Part shown: one piece after another, positions 1 through 8,568 of the stretch
How the letters are laid out: every line of letters starts with the position of its first letter
Numbering within the stretch: position 1 is the first letter of the stretch
Origin: JAUQQI01 sp040289115
GTDB taxonomy: Bacteria; Chloroflexota; Dehalococcoidia; JAUQQI01
Assembly (NCBI GenBank): GCA_040289115.1
Contig: PSKS01000001.1
Location: forward strand, 77,844 to 141,843
Length of the DNA stretch: 64,000 nucleotides
Reading direction: 5' to 3'
Made by a program: the position numbers and the translations under genes
The notes under the pieces: generated by a model
Told to the model about the DNA's origin: nothing
Seen by the model: only the letters and a program-made list of their open reading frames with translations
The model's database searches: none

Positions 1-240
1 GGGGTAGGAGCCATCCTGACCATCTCCACGGGCGGCCAGGTGCTGAGCTACGCCGTTACGGGTCTACTTGGGCCCACCGAGGCCCTTTACGGCCTGCTTG
101 CCTGCATTCCCCTGGCAATCGGAATGATGCTGGGCTTCGCCTTCCAGGCCCGGCTTTCGGTTCAGGCATACAACCGGGTCTTGCTGACAGCCCTTTTTCT
201 ACTCGGCCTGAACCTGATCGTTACGGGCCTTGTCGGCTAG
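1..240 (+). CDS. C-terminal part of a TauE/SafE-like membrane exporter (partial)
   Basis: The frame is open from base 1, so only the last 79 residues are present and the start lies outside the window. Seen: hydrophobic segments separated by a short loop containing FAFQARLS, then a final Leu-rich helix ending LIVTGLVG. In TauE/SafE (DUF81) anion exporters a G-x-x-ARL-type loop precedes the last helix, which fits. The family exports sulfite or other small organosulfur anions across the inner membrane. The substrate here cannot be told from this fragment. Another polytopic transporter family is possible. Confidence 0.55.
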   Translation, partial: GVGAILTISTGGQVLSYAVTGLLGPTEALYGLLACIPLAIGMMLGFAFQARLSVQAYNRVLLTALFLLGLNLIVTGLVG

Positions 241-512
241 GCCGAATTCGCCCGAAAAGTTGTTTTACGAAGGGCCTGACCAGGGGCGTCGGGTTGGACG
301 CCGCCGGAACCAGGCCTGAGGCCTGACGACGAACCGACGCCCGTCGGTGCAGCGCAGAACCGCAGGCCGGCGCTGCCCCTTCAGCCAACGGTAAACCACC
401 GACATCCGGCCGGGGGCTACGATGACGGTAAGCCAGGCCTTCCGAGCAACCAGGCAATTGCGGCGCAGGCGGCTCGAGCCCCGGGCCCACCGCGCCGCCC
501 GGCGGCCCGACT
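241..512. other. Intergenic spacer between the exporter and nrdJ ends
   Basis: Convergent spacer between two stop codons. No convincing terminator hairpin with a T-run was seen. A minus-strand reading frame from about 405 down to 265 (starting MSVVYRWLKG, Arg-rich) has no good ribosome binding site and resembles no family I recognise, so it is not called as a gene. Confidence 0.3.
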
Positions 513-3500
513 TCAACACTCGCTGTAGCCGCACGAAAGGCATTTGGCACATCCTTCCTCATAAACTAACGTTGCCTGGCCGCACTCGGGACAAAGGTCG
601 GCGGTCTTACTGGCTGGGCCGGTCTCCACGACGGCGGTCTGGCCGGTGGAACCGGCTGTGCCGGCCGCCGCGGCTTCCCGGGCTACCTGTGGCCGGGCCT
701 CGCCGACCTCTTCGGCCAGTACGTGGGCGATGGCGTCGGGCAGAGACCTTACCCGGCTCGGGCCGAAACCTAAAGGCCGGGCGCCCCCAATGTCCTTGAG
801 CTGTTCCACCACCTGCCGGACCCGCTCCGTCGGGGTCATTGGGGAGGGCAGCCTCAAGACCAGAGATATCAGCCGGCCGATGGCCTCGGCCACGGCCTGG
901 ACGTCAGACCCCGCCTTGCCCACGTTGATAAAGACCTCGAAGGGTTCGCCCGTCCCGTTCCGGTTAACGGTGATGAAGGCGGTGCCCAGCGGCGTCTCCT
1001 GCCGGTAGGTTCGGCCCTCCACCACATGGGGCCTCGGTTTAACCTGAAGGGTCGGGGGTGCCGAAGGCCCTTCGGCCGCCGCGGCGGGCCGAACCTGAAG
1101 GTTCAGCTTCGGCTTTGCGCCCAGATGGAGCACCTGCTGGCCTTTAGAGCCGTGTCGGAAGACGGTAATCCCCAGGCAGCCTAGCTCCCAGGCAAGCATA
1201 TACGCCCGGGAAACGTCCTCACGGGTGGCCTCGTGGCGCAGGTTTATCGTCTTGGACACCCCGTTGTCGGTGTGCTTCTGGAAGGCCGCCTGCATCCGGA
1301 CGTGCCACTCCGGGTCGACCTCGTGGGCGGTGACGAACACCCGCCGGATATCCGCCGGTATGGACTCGATGTCCTGTAGGGTACCCTGCTCGATGACCCG
1401 CTCCATTATCTCCGGTTGGTAGATCCCCCGCCGGCGGGCCACCTCCTCGAAGATGGGATTTATAAACGTCAGGTGCCGCTCGCCGACGATGTGGGAGTAG
1501 GCGATGGCAAATAAAGGCTCGATACCCGAGGAGCAGCCAGCGATGATGGAGATGGTCCCGGTTGGGGCGATGGTAGTGACGGTGGCGTTTCTTAAGGGCC
1601 GCCCGTCCCGGTAGATGCTGTGGGGCCAGTTGGGGAAGGGTCCCCGCTCGACGGCCAGGCGGGCCGACTCATCGTGGCCGACCTCCCGGATGAATCCCAT
1701 CACCCTTTCAGCCAGCGTTACCGCCTCTTCGGAGTCGTAGGGGATACCCAGCAGAAGGAGCATGTCCGCCCAGCCCATCACCCCCAGGCCGATCCGGCGG
1801 TTCGCCTTGACCTGGGCGTCGATCTCCTTCAACGGGTACGGGTTCACCTCGATAACGTCATCGAGGAATTGGACGGCCAGCCGGGTCGTCCGCTCCAGCC
1901 CCGCCCAGTCGATGCGGGCCTCGGCCGCCTTAAGGTCCTGGACCCATTCGCCGGGCTTTACGAATTTGGCCAGGTTAATCGACCCGAGGTTGCAGGCATC
2001 GTTGGGCGCCAGGGGCTGCTCGCCGCAGTTGTGGACCACAAACCCGCCGGCATCGAAGGCGTTTACTCCCGGAACCTGGACGTCGTAGACGGGTTCTTCA
2101 CCGTCGGGTAAAATCGCGGCCACCCGGGCAACGAATCGATCCGGTTCCACCGGCTTCGCCGGTCGGCGTCGATAGCGCCCGAGCAGGGCTTCGAGACGTC
2201 TGCGTTTGGCCGGGTCGGCAAAGCCGACGGCCTTGGCAAAGCGAAACACATCTTCCCCGGAAATCACCAGCTCGTACCGGGCTTTGGTCCGGCCCCGACC
2301 GTCGGGGACGATGGCCGCCACTTCCGCCTGGCGTAGGTAGAGCCGACTGAAGATGCCAAGGCGCAAAAGCATCCGCTGGACACCCCGCAGAAACTCGGGG
2401 TCACCCTGGGAAAGCCGGATGTTTGCCCCCTTAACCTGGGTGCCCTGGACGGAGCCGTGGGTATCAAAAAGGCCCCTTAAAAACCCCCGGTAGAAGTCGG
2501 AGGAGGTCCGTTCCAGGGCCGGGGTTATCGCCTTCCGGCCAGGCCTAAGCCCCAGGGAGGCGGCCACGGACCTTGCAGCCCCCAGGGCCAGCCACCGCCC
2601 ACCAGGACGGGCCTGGGCCCAGCCGCAAAAATTCGGGCGCGTGACCTCAAGGGCCGCGCCCGCGGAGGCACCCATGAAGGTGCTTATAGCACCCTCGGCA
2701 CCGGCAGACTGCTTCAAAGCGGTGACTACCGCCTTGTCCACCTTGAGGATGCCGTCCCCCAGTAGCAGGCCAACCAGGTAGCCTTCTGCCTCGCTATAGG
2801 CCCCCGGCCAGCCCCTGAGCTCCCGGTGGTCGTTAAGGACGACGAGGTCGCCGGGCTTAAGGCTGCCGGCCGGTACCCATTCTTCCTCCCGGGTGGAGCG
2901 GGTGAGGCGCTTTACCCGGCGCACTGGATGGTTGGGGGTTAGCCTCAAGGCGTAGCCTTCCCGGGTCTCGACCCGGACCAGCTTCCGGACGCCGGTGAAG
3001 AAGAACCCATCGGGGGTGGTCGGGTGAGCCCGGCCATTAAGCACCAGGTTTACCCGCCGGCCGATCAGTTCCCCCACCTGCCTAGGGCCCCGGTCGGTCA
3101 TCACCCAGGCATCGGCCGGAAGGCACGGGTTCGTGGCCTCGATGGTTTCCAGGTCGGGGACGGGGTTAGCCCGGGAGCGGTTTATCCGGTCGATGAAGAC
3201 CAGGCCCGGGTCCCCGGTGCGCCAGGCGGCGTCCACAATCTTGTCCCAGACCTCCCGGGCCCGGAGCCGGCCGGTCACCTCCCCGGTGTGGGGCGCGATG
3301 AGCTCATATTCTTCGTCCTTTTGCAAGGCTTCCATAAACCGGTCGGTAATGGCCACCGAGATGTTGAAGTTGGTTATCCCGCCGTCCAGCTTGCAGGTTA
3401 TGAACTCTAAGATGTCAGGGTGGTCCACCCGAAGGATACCCATGTTGGCCCCCCGGCGGGTTCCCCCCTGCTTTACGGCCTCGGTGGCGGCGTCAAAAAC

Positions 3501-3956
3501 CCTTAAGAAGCTTACGGGGCCGGAGGCCCTGCCACCGGTGGAACGCACGATACTGTCCTTGGGCCTGAGCCTCGAGAAGGCGAAGCCGGTGCCACCGCCC
3601 GACTTGTGGACGATGGCGGCCCGCTTTATCGCCTCGAAAATCCCCTCCAGGGAGTCCTCCACTGGAAGAACATAGCAGGCCGAGTACTGCAGGCCGTTCT
3701 CCTTGCCGGCATTCATTAAGGTTGGGGAGTTGGGCAGAAAGTAATGGTCCACCATCAGGTCGTAAAAGCTCTGGGCGATGGCCCGGACCTCGGCCTCGGA
3801 CTTGCCCCAGCGGCGCTCGGCCTGGGCGATTGCCCAGGCGACCCGCCAGCACATCCCCTCGGGCGTCTCCCCAGGGGCGAGGTAGCGCTCCTTAAGGACC
3901 CTTAAGGCCGCATCCGTCCAGACGCCTTGCCTGAGACCAGGAGCAGCCTCAACCAT
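513..3956 (-). CDS. nrdJ: Class II (adenosylcobalamin-dependent) ribonucleotide reductase with intein
   Basis: Reduces ribonucleotides to deoxyribonucleotides using a B12-generated thiyl radical. The 1147-residue precursor contains a 366-residue intein; the spliced enzyme is about 781 residues. Seen: NSPTLMNAG and QYSACYVLPV near residues 76-99, SGGGTGFAFSRLR, the finger-loop motif NP-C-GEQPL split by the intein, DACNLGSINL, and IAPTGTISIIAGC. A TSCPD-type domain (GRTYRQETPLGTAFITVN, then FINVGKAGS) and a four-cysteine zinc-ribbon tail (CPEC...CAKCLSCG) follow, as usual for the B12-dependent family. The start at 3956 is chosen because GGGAGGTG lies 5-7 nt upstream of this ATG; a GTG at 3971 is in frame but lacks such a site. 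Palindromes matching NrdR boxes lie just upstream. Confidence 0.95.
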   Translation of the reverse strand: MVEAAPGLRQGVWTDAALRVLKERYLAPGETPEGMCWRVAWAIAQAERRWGKSEAEVRAIAQSFYDLMVDHYFLPNSPTLMNAGKENGLQYSACYVLPVEDSLEGIFEAIKRAAIVHKSGGGTGFAFSRLRPKDSIVRSTGGRASGPVSFLRVFDAATEAVKQGGTRRGANMGILRVDHPDILEFITCKLDGGITNFNISVAITDRFMEALQKDEEYELIAPHTGEVTGRLRAREVWDKIVDAAWRTGDPGLVFIDRINRSRANPVPDLETIEATNPCLPADAWVMTDRGPRQVGELIGRRVNLVLNGRAHPTTPDGFFFTGVRKLVRVETREGYALRLTPNHPVRRVKRLTRSTREEEWVPAGSLKPGDLVVLNDHRELRGWPGAYSEAEGYLVGLLLGDGILKVDKAVVTALKQSAGAEGAISTFMGASAGAALEVTRPNFCGWAQARPGGRWLALGAARSVAASLGLRPGRKAITPALERTSSDFYRGFLRGLFDTHGSVQGTQVKGANIRLSQGDPEFLRGVQRMLLRLGIFSRLYLRQAEVAAIVPDGRGRTKARYELVISGEDVFRFAKAVGFADPAKRRRLEALLGRYRRRPAKPVEPDRFVARVAAILPDGEEPVYDVQVPGVNAFDAGGFVVHNCGEQPLAPNDACNLGSINLAKFVKPGEWVQDLKAAEARIDWAGLERTTRLAVQFLDDVIEVNPYPLKEIDAQVKANRRIGLGVMGWADMLLLLGIPYDSEEAVTLAERVMGFIREVGHDESARLAVERGPFPNWPHSIYRDGRPLRNATVTTIAPTGTISIIAGCSSGIEPLFAIAYSHIVGERHLTFINPIFEEVARRRGIYQPEIMERVIEQGTLQDIESIPADIRRVFVTAHEVDPEWHVRMQAAFQKHTDNGVSKTINLRHEATREDVSRAYMLAWELGCLGITVFRHGSKGQQVLHLGAKPKLNLQVRPAAAAEGPSAPPTLQVKPRPHVVEGRTYRQETPLGTAFITVNRNGTGEPFEVFINVGKAGSDVQAVAEAIGRLISLVLRLPSPMTPTERVRQVVEQLKDIGGARPLGFGPSRVRSLPDAIAHVLAEEVGEARPQVAREAAAAGTAGSTGQTAVVETGPASKTADLCPECGQATLVYEEGCAKCLSCGYSEC
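2028..3125 (-). mobile_element. Intein with LAGLIDADG (DOD) endonuclease domain inside nrdJ
   Basis: In-frame protein insertion of 366 residues, from Cys (codon at 3125) to Asn (codon ending 2028). Splicing blocks are visible: N-terminal CLPADAWVMT (block A), LRLTPNHPV (block B, TxxH), and C-terminal VNAFDAGGFVVHN (blocks F/G, His-Asn) followed by Cys +1. Two LAGLIDADG-like helices, YLVGLLLGDG and FLRGLFDTHG, mark a homing endonuclease domain in the middle; each keeps an acidic residue near its end (Asp in LLLGDG; LFDTHG has an Asp then His), so activity is plausible but unproven. The insertion lies exactly before the Cys of NP-C-GEQPL, the residue that carries the thiyl radical in this enzyme family, so no active enzyme exists before splicing. 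Confidence 0.93.
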
Positions 3957-3987
3957 CTCGGCACCTCCCACCTGAAATTGAGGCTCA

Positions 3988-4028
3988 CCACAATATCTTG
4001 TGGTTTCATTAGGAAGCTAGCACAATAT
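3988..4028. promoter_or_regulatory. Tandem NrdR-type boxes upstream of nrdJ
   Basis: A 16-bp palindrome at 3988-4003 (CCACAATATCTTGTGG) matches the NrdR box form ACACwATATATwGTGT, and a second, half-conserved copy starts CACAATAT at 4021. The two cores are 32 bp apart, three helical turns, the usual spacing for paired NrdR boxes. They sit 32-70 nt upstream of the nrdJ start. NrdR is the ATP/dATP-sensing repressor of reductase genes. NrdR itself is not in the window. Confidence 0.75.
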
Positions 4029-4113
4029 ACGGGAGACGTCAAGGCATCCTGCCCGAAGCTTCTCCACATCCTATAAATTCTTGTTGAAGAGTCCTGGAAA
4101 ACTTTTAAGCTGC

Positions 4114-5010
4114 CTACTTGGGGCCTCGGCCGGCCGGTTCGGAGGCCCCCAAGGGCAGGCTGCGCAGAAACTCCCGGAGTTCTGGGCCGATTTCGGGGTC
4201 TTTAAGGCCGAGGCTTACGGTGGCCTTGATGAGGCCCAGGGGGGTGCCGGCGTCGTGGCGGATGCCCTCGAACTCGTAGCCATAGATGGCCTGCCGCTCC
4301 AAAAGAAGCTTAAGGCCGTCGGTGAGCTGAATCTCGCCGCCCCGGCCAGGTGGGGTCCGCTCAAGATATTCAAAGATTTCGGGGGTCAAGATATACCGGC
4401 CGACGATGGCCAGGTTTGAGGGGGCCTCGGCGGGGTCGGGCTTTTCTACCAGGTCTTGCACCTGGTAGACCCGGTGGGCGATGGGCTTGGGGGAGATGAT
4501 GCCGTAGCGGGAGGTGGCCTCCGGGTCGACCCGCTCGATGGCGATGATACTGCACTTGTAGCGCTCGAAGACCTGCAGCATCTGCTTCATGGCCGGCACC
4601 GGGGCGTCGATGATATCGTCTGGCAGAAAGACCGCAAAAGGCTCGTCGCCCACCAGGTCTTTGGCCACCAAGATGGCGTGGCCGAGGCCCAGCTGCTCCT
4701 TCTGGCGCAGGTAGGCGATAGAGGCCAGGTCGGTGATCCGGCGGATCTCCTCCAACATTTTCGTATCGCCCTTGCGGGCGAGCACGTACTCCAGCTCAAA
4801 GGAGCGGTCAAAGTGGTCCTCCATCGGCCGCTTCAGGCTGTTGGTGATGATAATGACCTGGTGGATGCCCGAGGCCACCGCCTCCTCAACCACCCACTGA
4901 ATAATGGGCTTGTTAACCAGGGGCAGGGACTCTTTCGGGAGGGCCTTAGTGGCCGGTAGCAGCCGGGTTCCCCACCCCCCGGCCGGTACCACCGCCTTGC
5001 GAATCTTCAT
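4114..5010 (-). CDS. galU: UTP-glucose-1-phosphate uridylyltransferase
   Basis: Makes UDP-glucose from UTP and glucose-1-phosphate in the cytoplasm, feeding cell-envelope and exopolysaccharide synthesis. 298 residues, normal length for GalU. Seen: the nucleotide-binding N-terminus MKIRKAVVPAGGWGTRLLP followed by ATKALPKE, FAVFLPDDIID (metal-binding region), and VEKPDPAEAPSNLAIVGRYIL, typical of bacterial UGPases. The glycine loop is GGWGTR rather than the common AAGLGTR, a mild departure. The start overlaps the end of the upstream AI-2E transporter gene by 65 nt, so the two are probably co-transcribed. Confidence 0.93.
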   Translation of the reverse strand: MKIRKAVVPAGGWGTRLLPATKALPKESLPLVNKPIIQWVVEEAVASGIHQVIIITNSLKRPMEDHFDRSFELEYVLARKGDTKMLEEIRRITDLASIAYLRQKEQLGLGHAILVAKDLVGDEPFAVFLPDDIIDAPVPAMKQMLQVFERYKCSIIAIERVDPEATSRYGIISPKPIAHRVYQVQDLVEKPDPAEAPSNLAIVGRYILTPEIFEYLERTPPGRGGEIQLTDGLKLLLERQAIYGYEFEGIRHDAGTPLGLIKATVSLGLKDPEIGPELREFLRSLPLGASEPAGRGPK

Positions 5011-6121
5011 CTTCCGTCTCCTCGCCCGGTAAAGTTATCTTAGAGCGGTCCTCTTCGGGTAAAGTTCGTTTGTATAGATAAAGTCCCATCGAGTATAAGA
5101 TTCCGGCAGCAGGCACCCCGAAAAGGGCACCCCAAACCCCGGCAATCTTAATGCCGGCTAGCAGGGCAAAGAACACCAGCAGTGGGTGAAGGCCCACCGA
5201 CGAGCCCATTATCCGGGGCCCCACAACGTTAAATATAGCGAACTGCAGGGCCAGCAGGGCCGCCGCCACGGCCGCGGCCTTGAGCCAAGACCCGGTTATC
5301 CCGGCCAACGCCACCACCGGGATCATCCCTATGAGCGGCCCGATGAGGGGCACAAGCACCGCTAGGCCATTGATGATGCCGAGGGGCAGGGCGTAGCCGG
5401 TGCCACTTACCCAGGCCACCAGGCCGGTACCCACCCCGAGGGCCACCATCTGGACGGCCGTAACCCGCAAGAATCCGCCGACGGTCCGGTCAACGGTCGC
5501 AAAGAAAAAATTCACCTCCTTGCGAACCCCAACGGGTACCACCAGGTTGATGGCCGCATTCAGCCGGTCCCAGTCGGCGCTTATAAAATACGAAAGCACA
5601 ATGACCAGCAGCAGCGAGGTGAGGCCGGTGGCAATCCCCTGGAGAACCGCCAGGATGCTGTTGGTAATAAGCTCGCCGGAGGCCCCCAGGCGCTGGCCGA
5701 GGGCGGCCGGGTCGGTCAAGGCGGTGGCCTCCGCCGGAATCCCCAGCTCCCGGACCAACCGTTCCCAACTTTGAAGCAGGCCCGGGATGGGCCTTATCAG
5801 CTCGGGGAGGGCCAGGGCTAGCTGTTCCACCTGCGCAGCGGCCGCCGGGATGACCACAAACCCGACGACCACCAGGATGCCCAGGAGGCCGAAGTAAACT
5901 ATAAAAACCCCAAGGGCGCGACTCACCCGCAGATCCACAACAAGACCCCGAACGAGCGGGTTAAGGATGTAAGCAAGTATCCAGGCGAGCAAAAATAAAA
6001 GGAGCACGTCGAAAAGCAGGAAAACGATGCGGATGAAGACGCCGGCCAGGTAAATGCTCAGGGCGACCGTTCCTAGGATCAAGAAGATACGGAGGATGCG
6101 CAGGGTAAGCGGGTCAAGCAT
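4946..6121 (-). CDS. AI-2E family transporter (PerM-like)
   Basis: Polytopic membrane protein of 391 residues. Seen: paired N-terminal helices, a long soluble loop (VEQLALALPELIRPIPGLLQ), and a C-terminal block of helices with the conserved PLIGPLIGMIPVV and GPRIMGSSVGLHPLLVFFALLAGIKIAGVWGALFGVPAAG pattern (read as two adjacent motifs) that defines the AI-2E/PerM family. Members export quorum signals or act as cation/proton antiporters, so the substrate is open. The ATG at 6121 is chosen because it begins the usual short N-terminus and a TATAAT box lies just upstream (6134-6139 on this strand). The charged tail (EETEDEDSQGGG) overlaps galU. Confidence 0.88.
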   Translation of the reverse strand: MLDPLTLRILRIFLILGTVALSIYLAGVFIRIVFLLFDVLLLFLLAWILAYILNPLVRGLVVDLRVSRALGVFIVYFGLLGILVVVGFVVIPAAAAQVEQLALALPELIRPIPGLLQSWERLVRELGIPAEATALTDPAALGQRLGASGELITNSILAVLQGIATGLTSLLLVIVLSYFISADWDRLNAAINLVVPVGVRKEVNFFFATVDRTVGGFLRVTAVQMVALGVGTGLVAWVSGTGYALPLGIINGLAVLVPLIGPLIGMIPVVALAGITGSWLKAAAVAAALLALQFAIFNVVGPRIMGSSVGLHPLLVFFALLAGIKIAGVWGALFGVPAAGILYSMGLYLYKRTLPEEDRSKITLPGEETEDEDSQGGGTGRGVGNPAATGH

Positions 6122-6133
6122 AACCGCCCCCCA

Positions 6134-6163
6134 ATTATAGCACCGGGCCAGCCATGGTATAAT
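6134..6163. promoter_or_regulatory. Divergent promoter pair with mirrored -10 boxes
   Basis: Two TATAAT hexamers face away from each other: one at 6158-6163 on the plus strand and one at 6134-6139 on the minus strand, 18 bp apart. Each occupies the place where the other promoter's -35 box would be, and reads there as TTATAG or TTATAC. They serve the DRTGG-domain gene (plus) and the AI-2E/galU operon (minus). Confidence 0.6.
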
Positions 6164-6197
6164 CTTGGGATTCACACGGACCTGGCAGGAGACACCG

Positions 6198-7259
6198 ATG
6201 ACGAGGCTGCTGGTAGCGTCGCCCGCGCCCCTCTCCGGCAAGACGGCCTTCATCGCCGGCCTGGGCCTCCACCTGCGCAAGGTCGGCCTTCAGGTGGGCT
6301 ATTTTAAGCCCGTTGCCGTCCCCAAAAAGCGGGCCGACGGCCAGACCCTGGACACCGACCCCATCTTCATCCGGGCCGCCCTGAGCCTGGCGGAATCCGA
6401 AGCTCAGCTGGCGCCGGTGGCCTATCAAACCCCCGACTGGGAGGACTACGTGGCGGACCCCGGGCAGGTGGCGGGCCGGGTCCGGGAGGCTTTGGGCCAA
6501 GTTGGGGTTGGGAAGGACGTCCTACTCATCGAGGCCCCCGAGGACCTGGCCACCGGCGGGAGTCTGGGCCTTTCGGCGGCCGAGCTTGCTGCCGAGGCCG
6601 ATGCCGCCGTCATTCTTATCCTCCGTTACCAGGGGGTTCCGTCGGTGGACCAGGCGGTGGTTTTCGGCCGCCATTTCGGCGACCGGCTTAAGGGGGTGGT
6701 TTTTAATGCGGTGCCACCGGAGCGGGCTGAGTTTATCGACGCCAAGCTGGGGCCAGCCGTTCGGGAGCGGGGCTTGCCCTGGCTCGGCTGGATTCCCCAG
6801 GCCCGGTTCATGCTGGCCCTCACCGTCAACGAGATCGCCAAAATCCTTGGCGGTCGGATAATAACGGCCCCGGAGAAGGGCGAAGAGCTGGTGGAGAACC
6901 TGATGATGGCCACCGTAACCCCCGACGCCAGCCAGTACTACTTCGGCCGCAAGCCCAACAAGGCCGTTATCGCCGCGGCGGACCGGCCGGATATCCACCT
7001 GGCCGCCCTGGAAAGCCCCACCAAGGCTTTGATCCTAACGGGCAACTGGGTACCTGACCCTATCGTCGTTGCCCGGGCTGAGGAGGATGGCGTCCCCATC
7101 GTGCTGGTGCCTTCGGGAACCCTGGCTACGGTGGAGGCCCTCGAGGCGGCCTACGGCCTGGGCAAATTTGCCCAGCCGGCCAAGGTAACCCCCTTCGCCC
7201 GCCTCATGACCGAGCACCTGGACATCGGCCGGCTGGTGGAGCTGGCCAGGGGAAGCTGA
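6198..7259 (+). CDS. BioD-like P-loop/DRTGG protein (phosphotransacetylase N-terminal-like)
   Basis: 353 residues. The first half is a dethiobiotin-synthetase-like P-loop fold: LLVASPAPLSGKTAF is the Walker A region. The second half, from LTVNEIAKILGGRII, is a DRTGG domain (ADRPDIHLAALESPTKALILTGNW region). This pair forms the regulatory N-terminal part of long phosphotransacetylases and also occurs as stand-alone proteins of unknown role; the Pta catalytic domain is absent. The ATG at 6198 follows CAGGAGA; an upstream ATG at 6165 lies within a few bases of the -10 box and is rejected. Confidence 0.8.
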   Translation: MTRLLVASPAPLSGKTAFIAGLGLHLRKVGLQVGYFKPVAVPKKRADGQTLDTDPIFIRAALSLAESEAQLAPVAYQTPDWEDYVADPGQVAGRVREALGQVGVGKDVLLIEAPEDLATGGSLGLSAAELAAEADAAVILILRYQGVPSVDQAVVFGRHFGDRLKGVVFNAVPPERAEFIDAKLGPAVRERGLPWLGWIPQARFMLALTVNEIAKILGGRIITAPEKGEELVENLMMATVTPDASQYYFGRKPNKAVIAAADRPDIHLAALESPTKALILTGNWVPDPIVVARAEEDGVPIVLVPSGTLATVEALEAAYGLGKFAQPAKVTPFARLMTEHLDIGRLVELARGS

Positions 7260-7299
7260 GCGGGGCAGCGCGCCGGCTGTTCGCCCCCAGACCGGGCCG

Positions 7300-8568
7300 T
7301 TGGGACTGCGCGGGGCCCTTCTTTATCCATTTCAGGGGGTGAGCCGGGAGGTCCTCATCCTGGTGGGTGCCGGCTTCCTGGTCGGCCTCCCCTACGGCTT
7401 TTCCGGGCTGGTTTTACCCATTTACCTGAGCCGCCTTGGGGTCGACACGAGCACCATCGGCCTGCTTTTTACCCTGAGCTCCCTAATCTACACCGCCCTC
7501 CTCATCCCCTCGGGCCTCCTTTCCGACCGCTATGGCCGGCGGCGCTTCGTGCTCCTGGGTACTGGCCTTTACGCTATATCCTTCGGCCTCCTGGCCGCAG
7601 GCCGGGAACTGCCCATGGTCGGGGCGGCCGTCCTTCTGGGGGGCGTCTACTTCGGCACGACCTCGGCTGCCTGGACGGCCCTCATTGCCGGCCGAGTCCA
7701 CCCAACTAACCACAGCCGAGCCTTTGCCCTTAACTCGGTCGCCTGGGCGGCCGCTTCGGCCCTGGGCAACTTGCTGGGGGGCCTGCCCGAACTGCTTTCC
7801 CGCCTCGTCGGCCTGGAAATCCTGGAAACCTACCGACTCCTCTTCGCCGGGGCCGCGGGTGTGGTGGGGGTTGCTTGGGTGCTGACCTGGCTGGTGGGCG
7901 AGGACCGGGTCGTCACCACCCGGCTCTCTCTGGGAAATCTCATGCCCCACCGCTCCCGCCGGCTGCTGGCGAAATACGCCGCGGTGGTGGTCTGGACCGG
8001 TGCCGCCTACGGCCTGGCCATCCAGCTTCTGCCCCTCTGGTTTTACCTTAGGTTTGGGGTAGATGAGGAGGCGCTGAGCGGCTGGTTCGCCCTGGGCAGC
8101 CTGATGGTCCTACCCTCGGCCTACCTGGTGCCCTGGCTAGTCAGCCGGGTTCCACTTCAGCGGATCCCGGTGGCCGTCTGGGTCCTGGCGACCCTCACCT
8201 TGGTGGGCATTTCGGTTGCGCCCGACTACCAGCTGGCGGCCCTAATCTATCTTTTTAGGAGCCTGGTTATCTTTATGAACATGCCGATAATGCAGACGTT
8301 CCTGATGGGGCGGGTGCCGCCCGAGGAGCGGGGGGCGGCCGCCGCCTTAAGCGAGGCAGTCTGGGCCCTGGGCGCCACCCTGACCCCAACCCTGGCCGGG
8401 CACTGGCTTCAGGCGGGCCTCTACCAGGCCCCCCTTTGGGCGGCGGCCGTCTGCACCCTGGCGGCCGCAACCCTTTTTCAGCTTCTGCTGAGTACCGAAC
8501 CGCCCCTGCCTACCTCGTCCCTGCCGGTCACTGTTCCACCGCGCAGTACGGGCAGACCTTCCATTTGA
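7300..8568 (+). CDS. Major facilitator superfamily transporter
   Basis: 422 residues with about twelve hydrophobic segments. The cytoplasmic loop 2-3 signature SDRYGRRR is clear, and the second half repeats the fold. It resembles drug or sugar efflux MFS members, but no substrate motif is visible. The start is uncertain: the TTG at 7300 has no clear ribosome binding site, and a GTG at 7339 (after CAGGGG) would still leave the first helix whole. Its 3' end overlaps the convergent zinc-ribbon gene by 41 nt. Confidence 0.85.
   Translation: MGLRGALLYPFQGVSREVLILVGAGFLVGLPYGFSGLVLPIYLSRLGVDTSTIGLLFTLSSLIYTALLIPSGLLSDRYGRRRFVLLGTGLYAISFGLLAAGRELPMVGAAVLLGGVYFGTTSAAWTALIAGRVHPTNHSRAFALNSVAWAAASALGNLLGGLPELLSRLVGLEILETYRLLFAGAAGVVGVAWVLTWLVGEDRVVTTRLSLGNLMPHRSRRLLAKYAAVVVWTGAAYGLAIQLLPLWFYLRFGVDEEALSGWFALGSLMVLPSAYLVPWLVSRVPLQRIPVAVWVLATLTLVGISVAPDYQLAALIYLFRSLVIFMNMPIMQTFLMGRVPPEERGAAAALSEAVWALGATLTPTLAGHWLQAGLYQAPLWAAAVCTLAAATLFQLLLSTEPPLPTSSLPVTVPPRSTGRPSI

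Noticed and set aside
3957..4113. Cobalamin riboswitch upstream of the B12-dependent reductase
   Set aside because: No B12-box (GCCACTG-like) was found; the region is explained by NrdR boxes.
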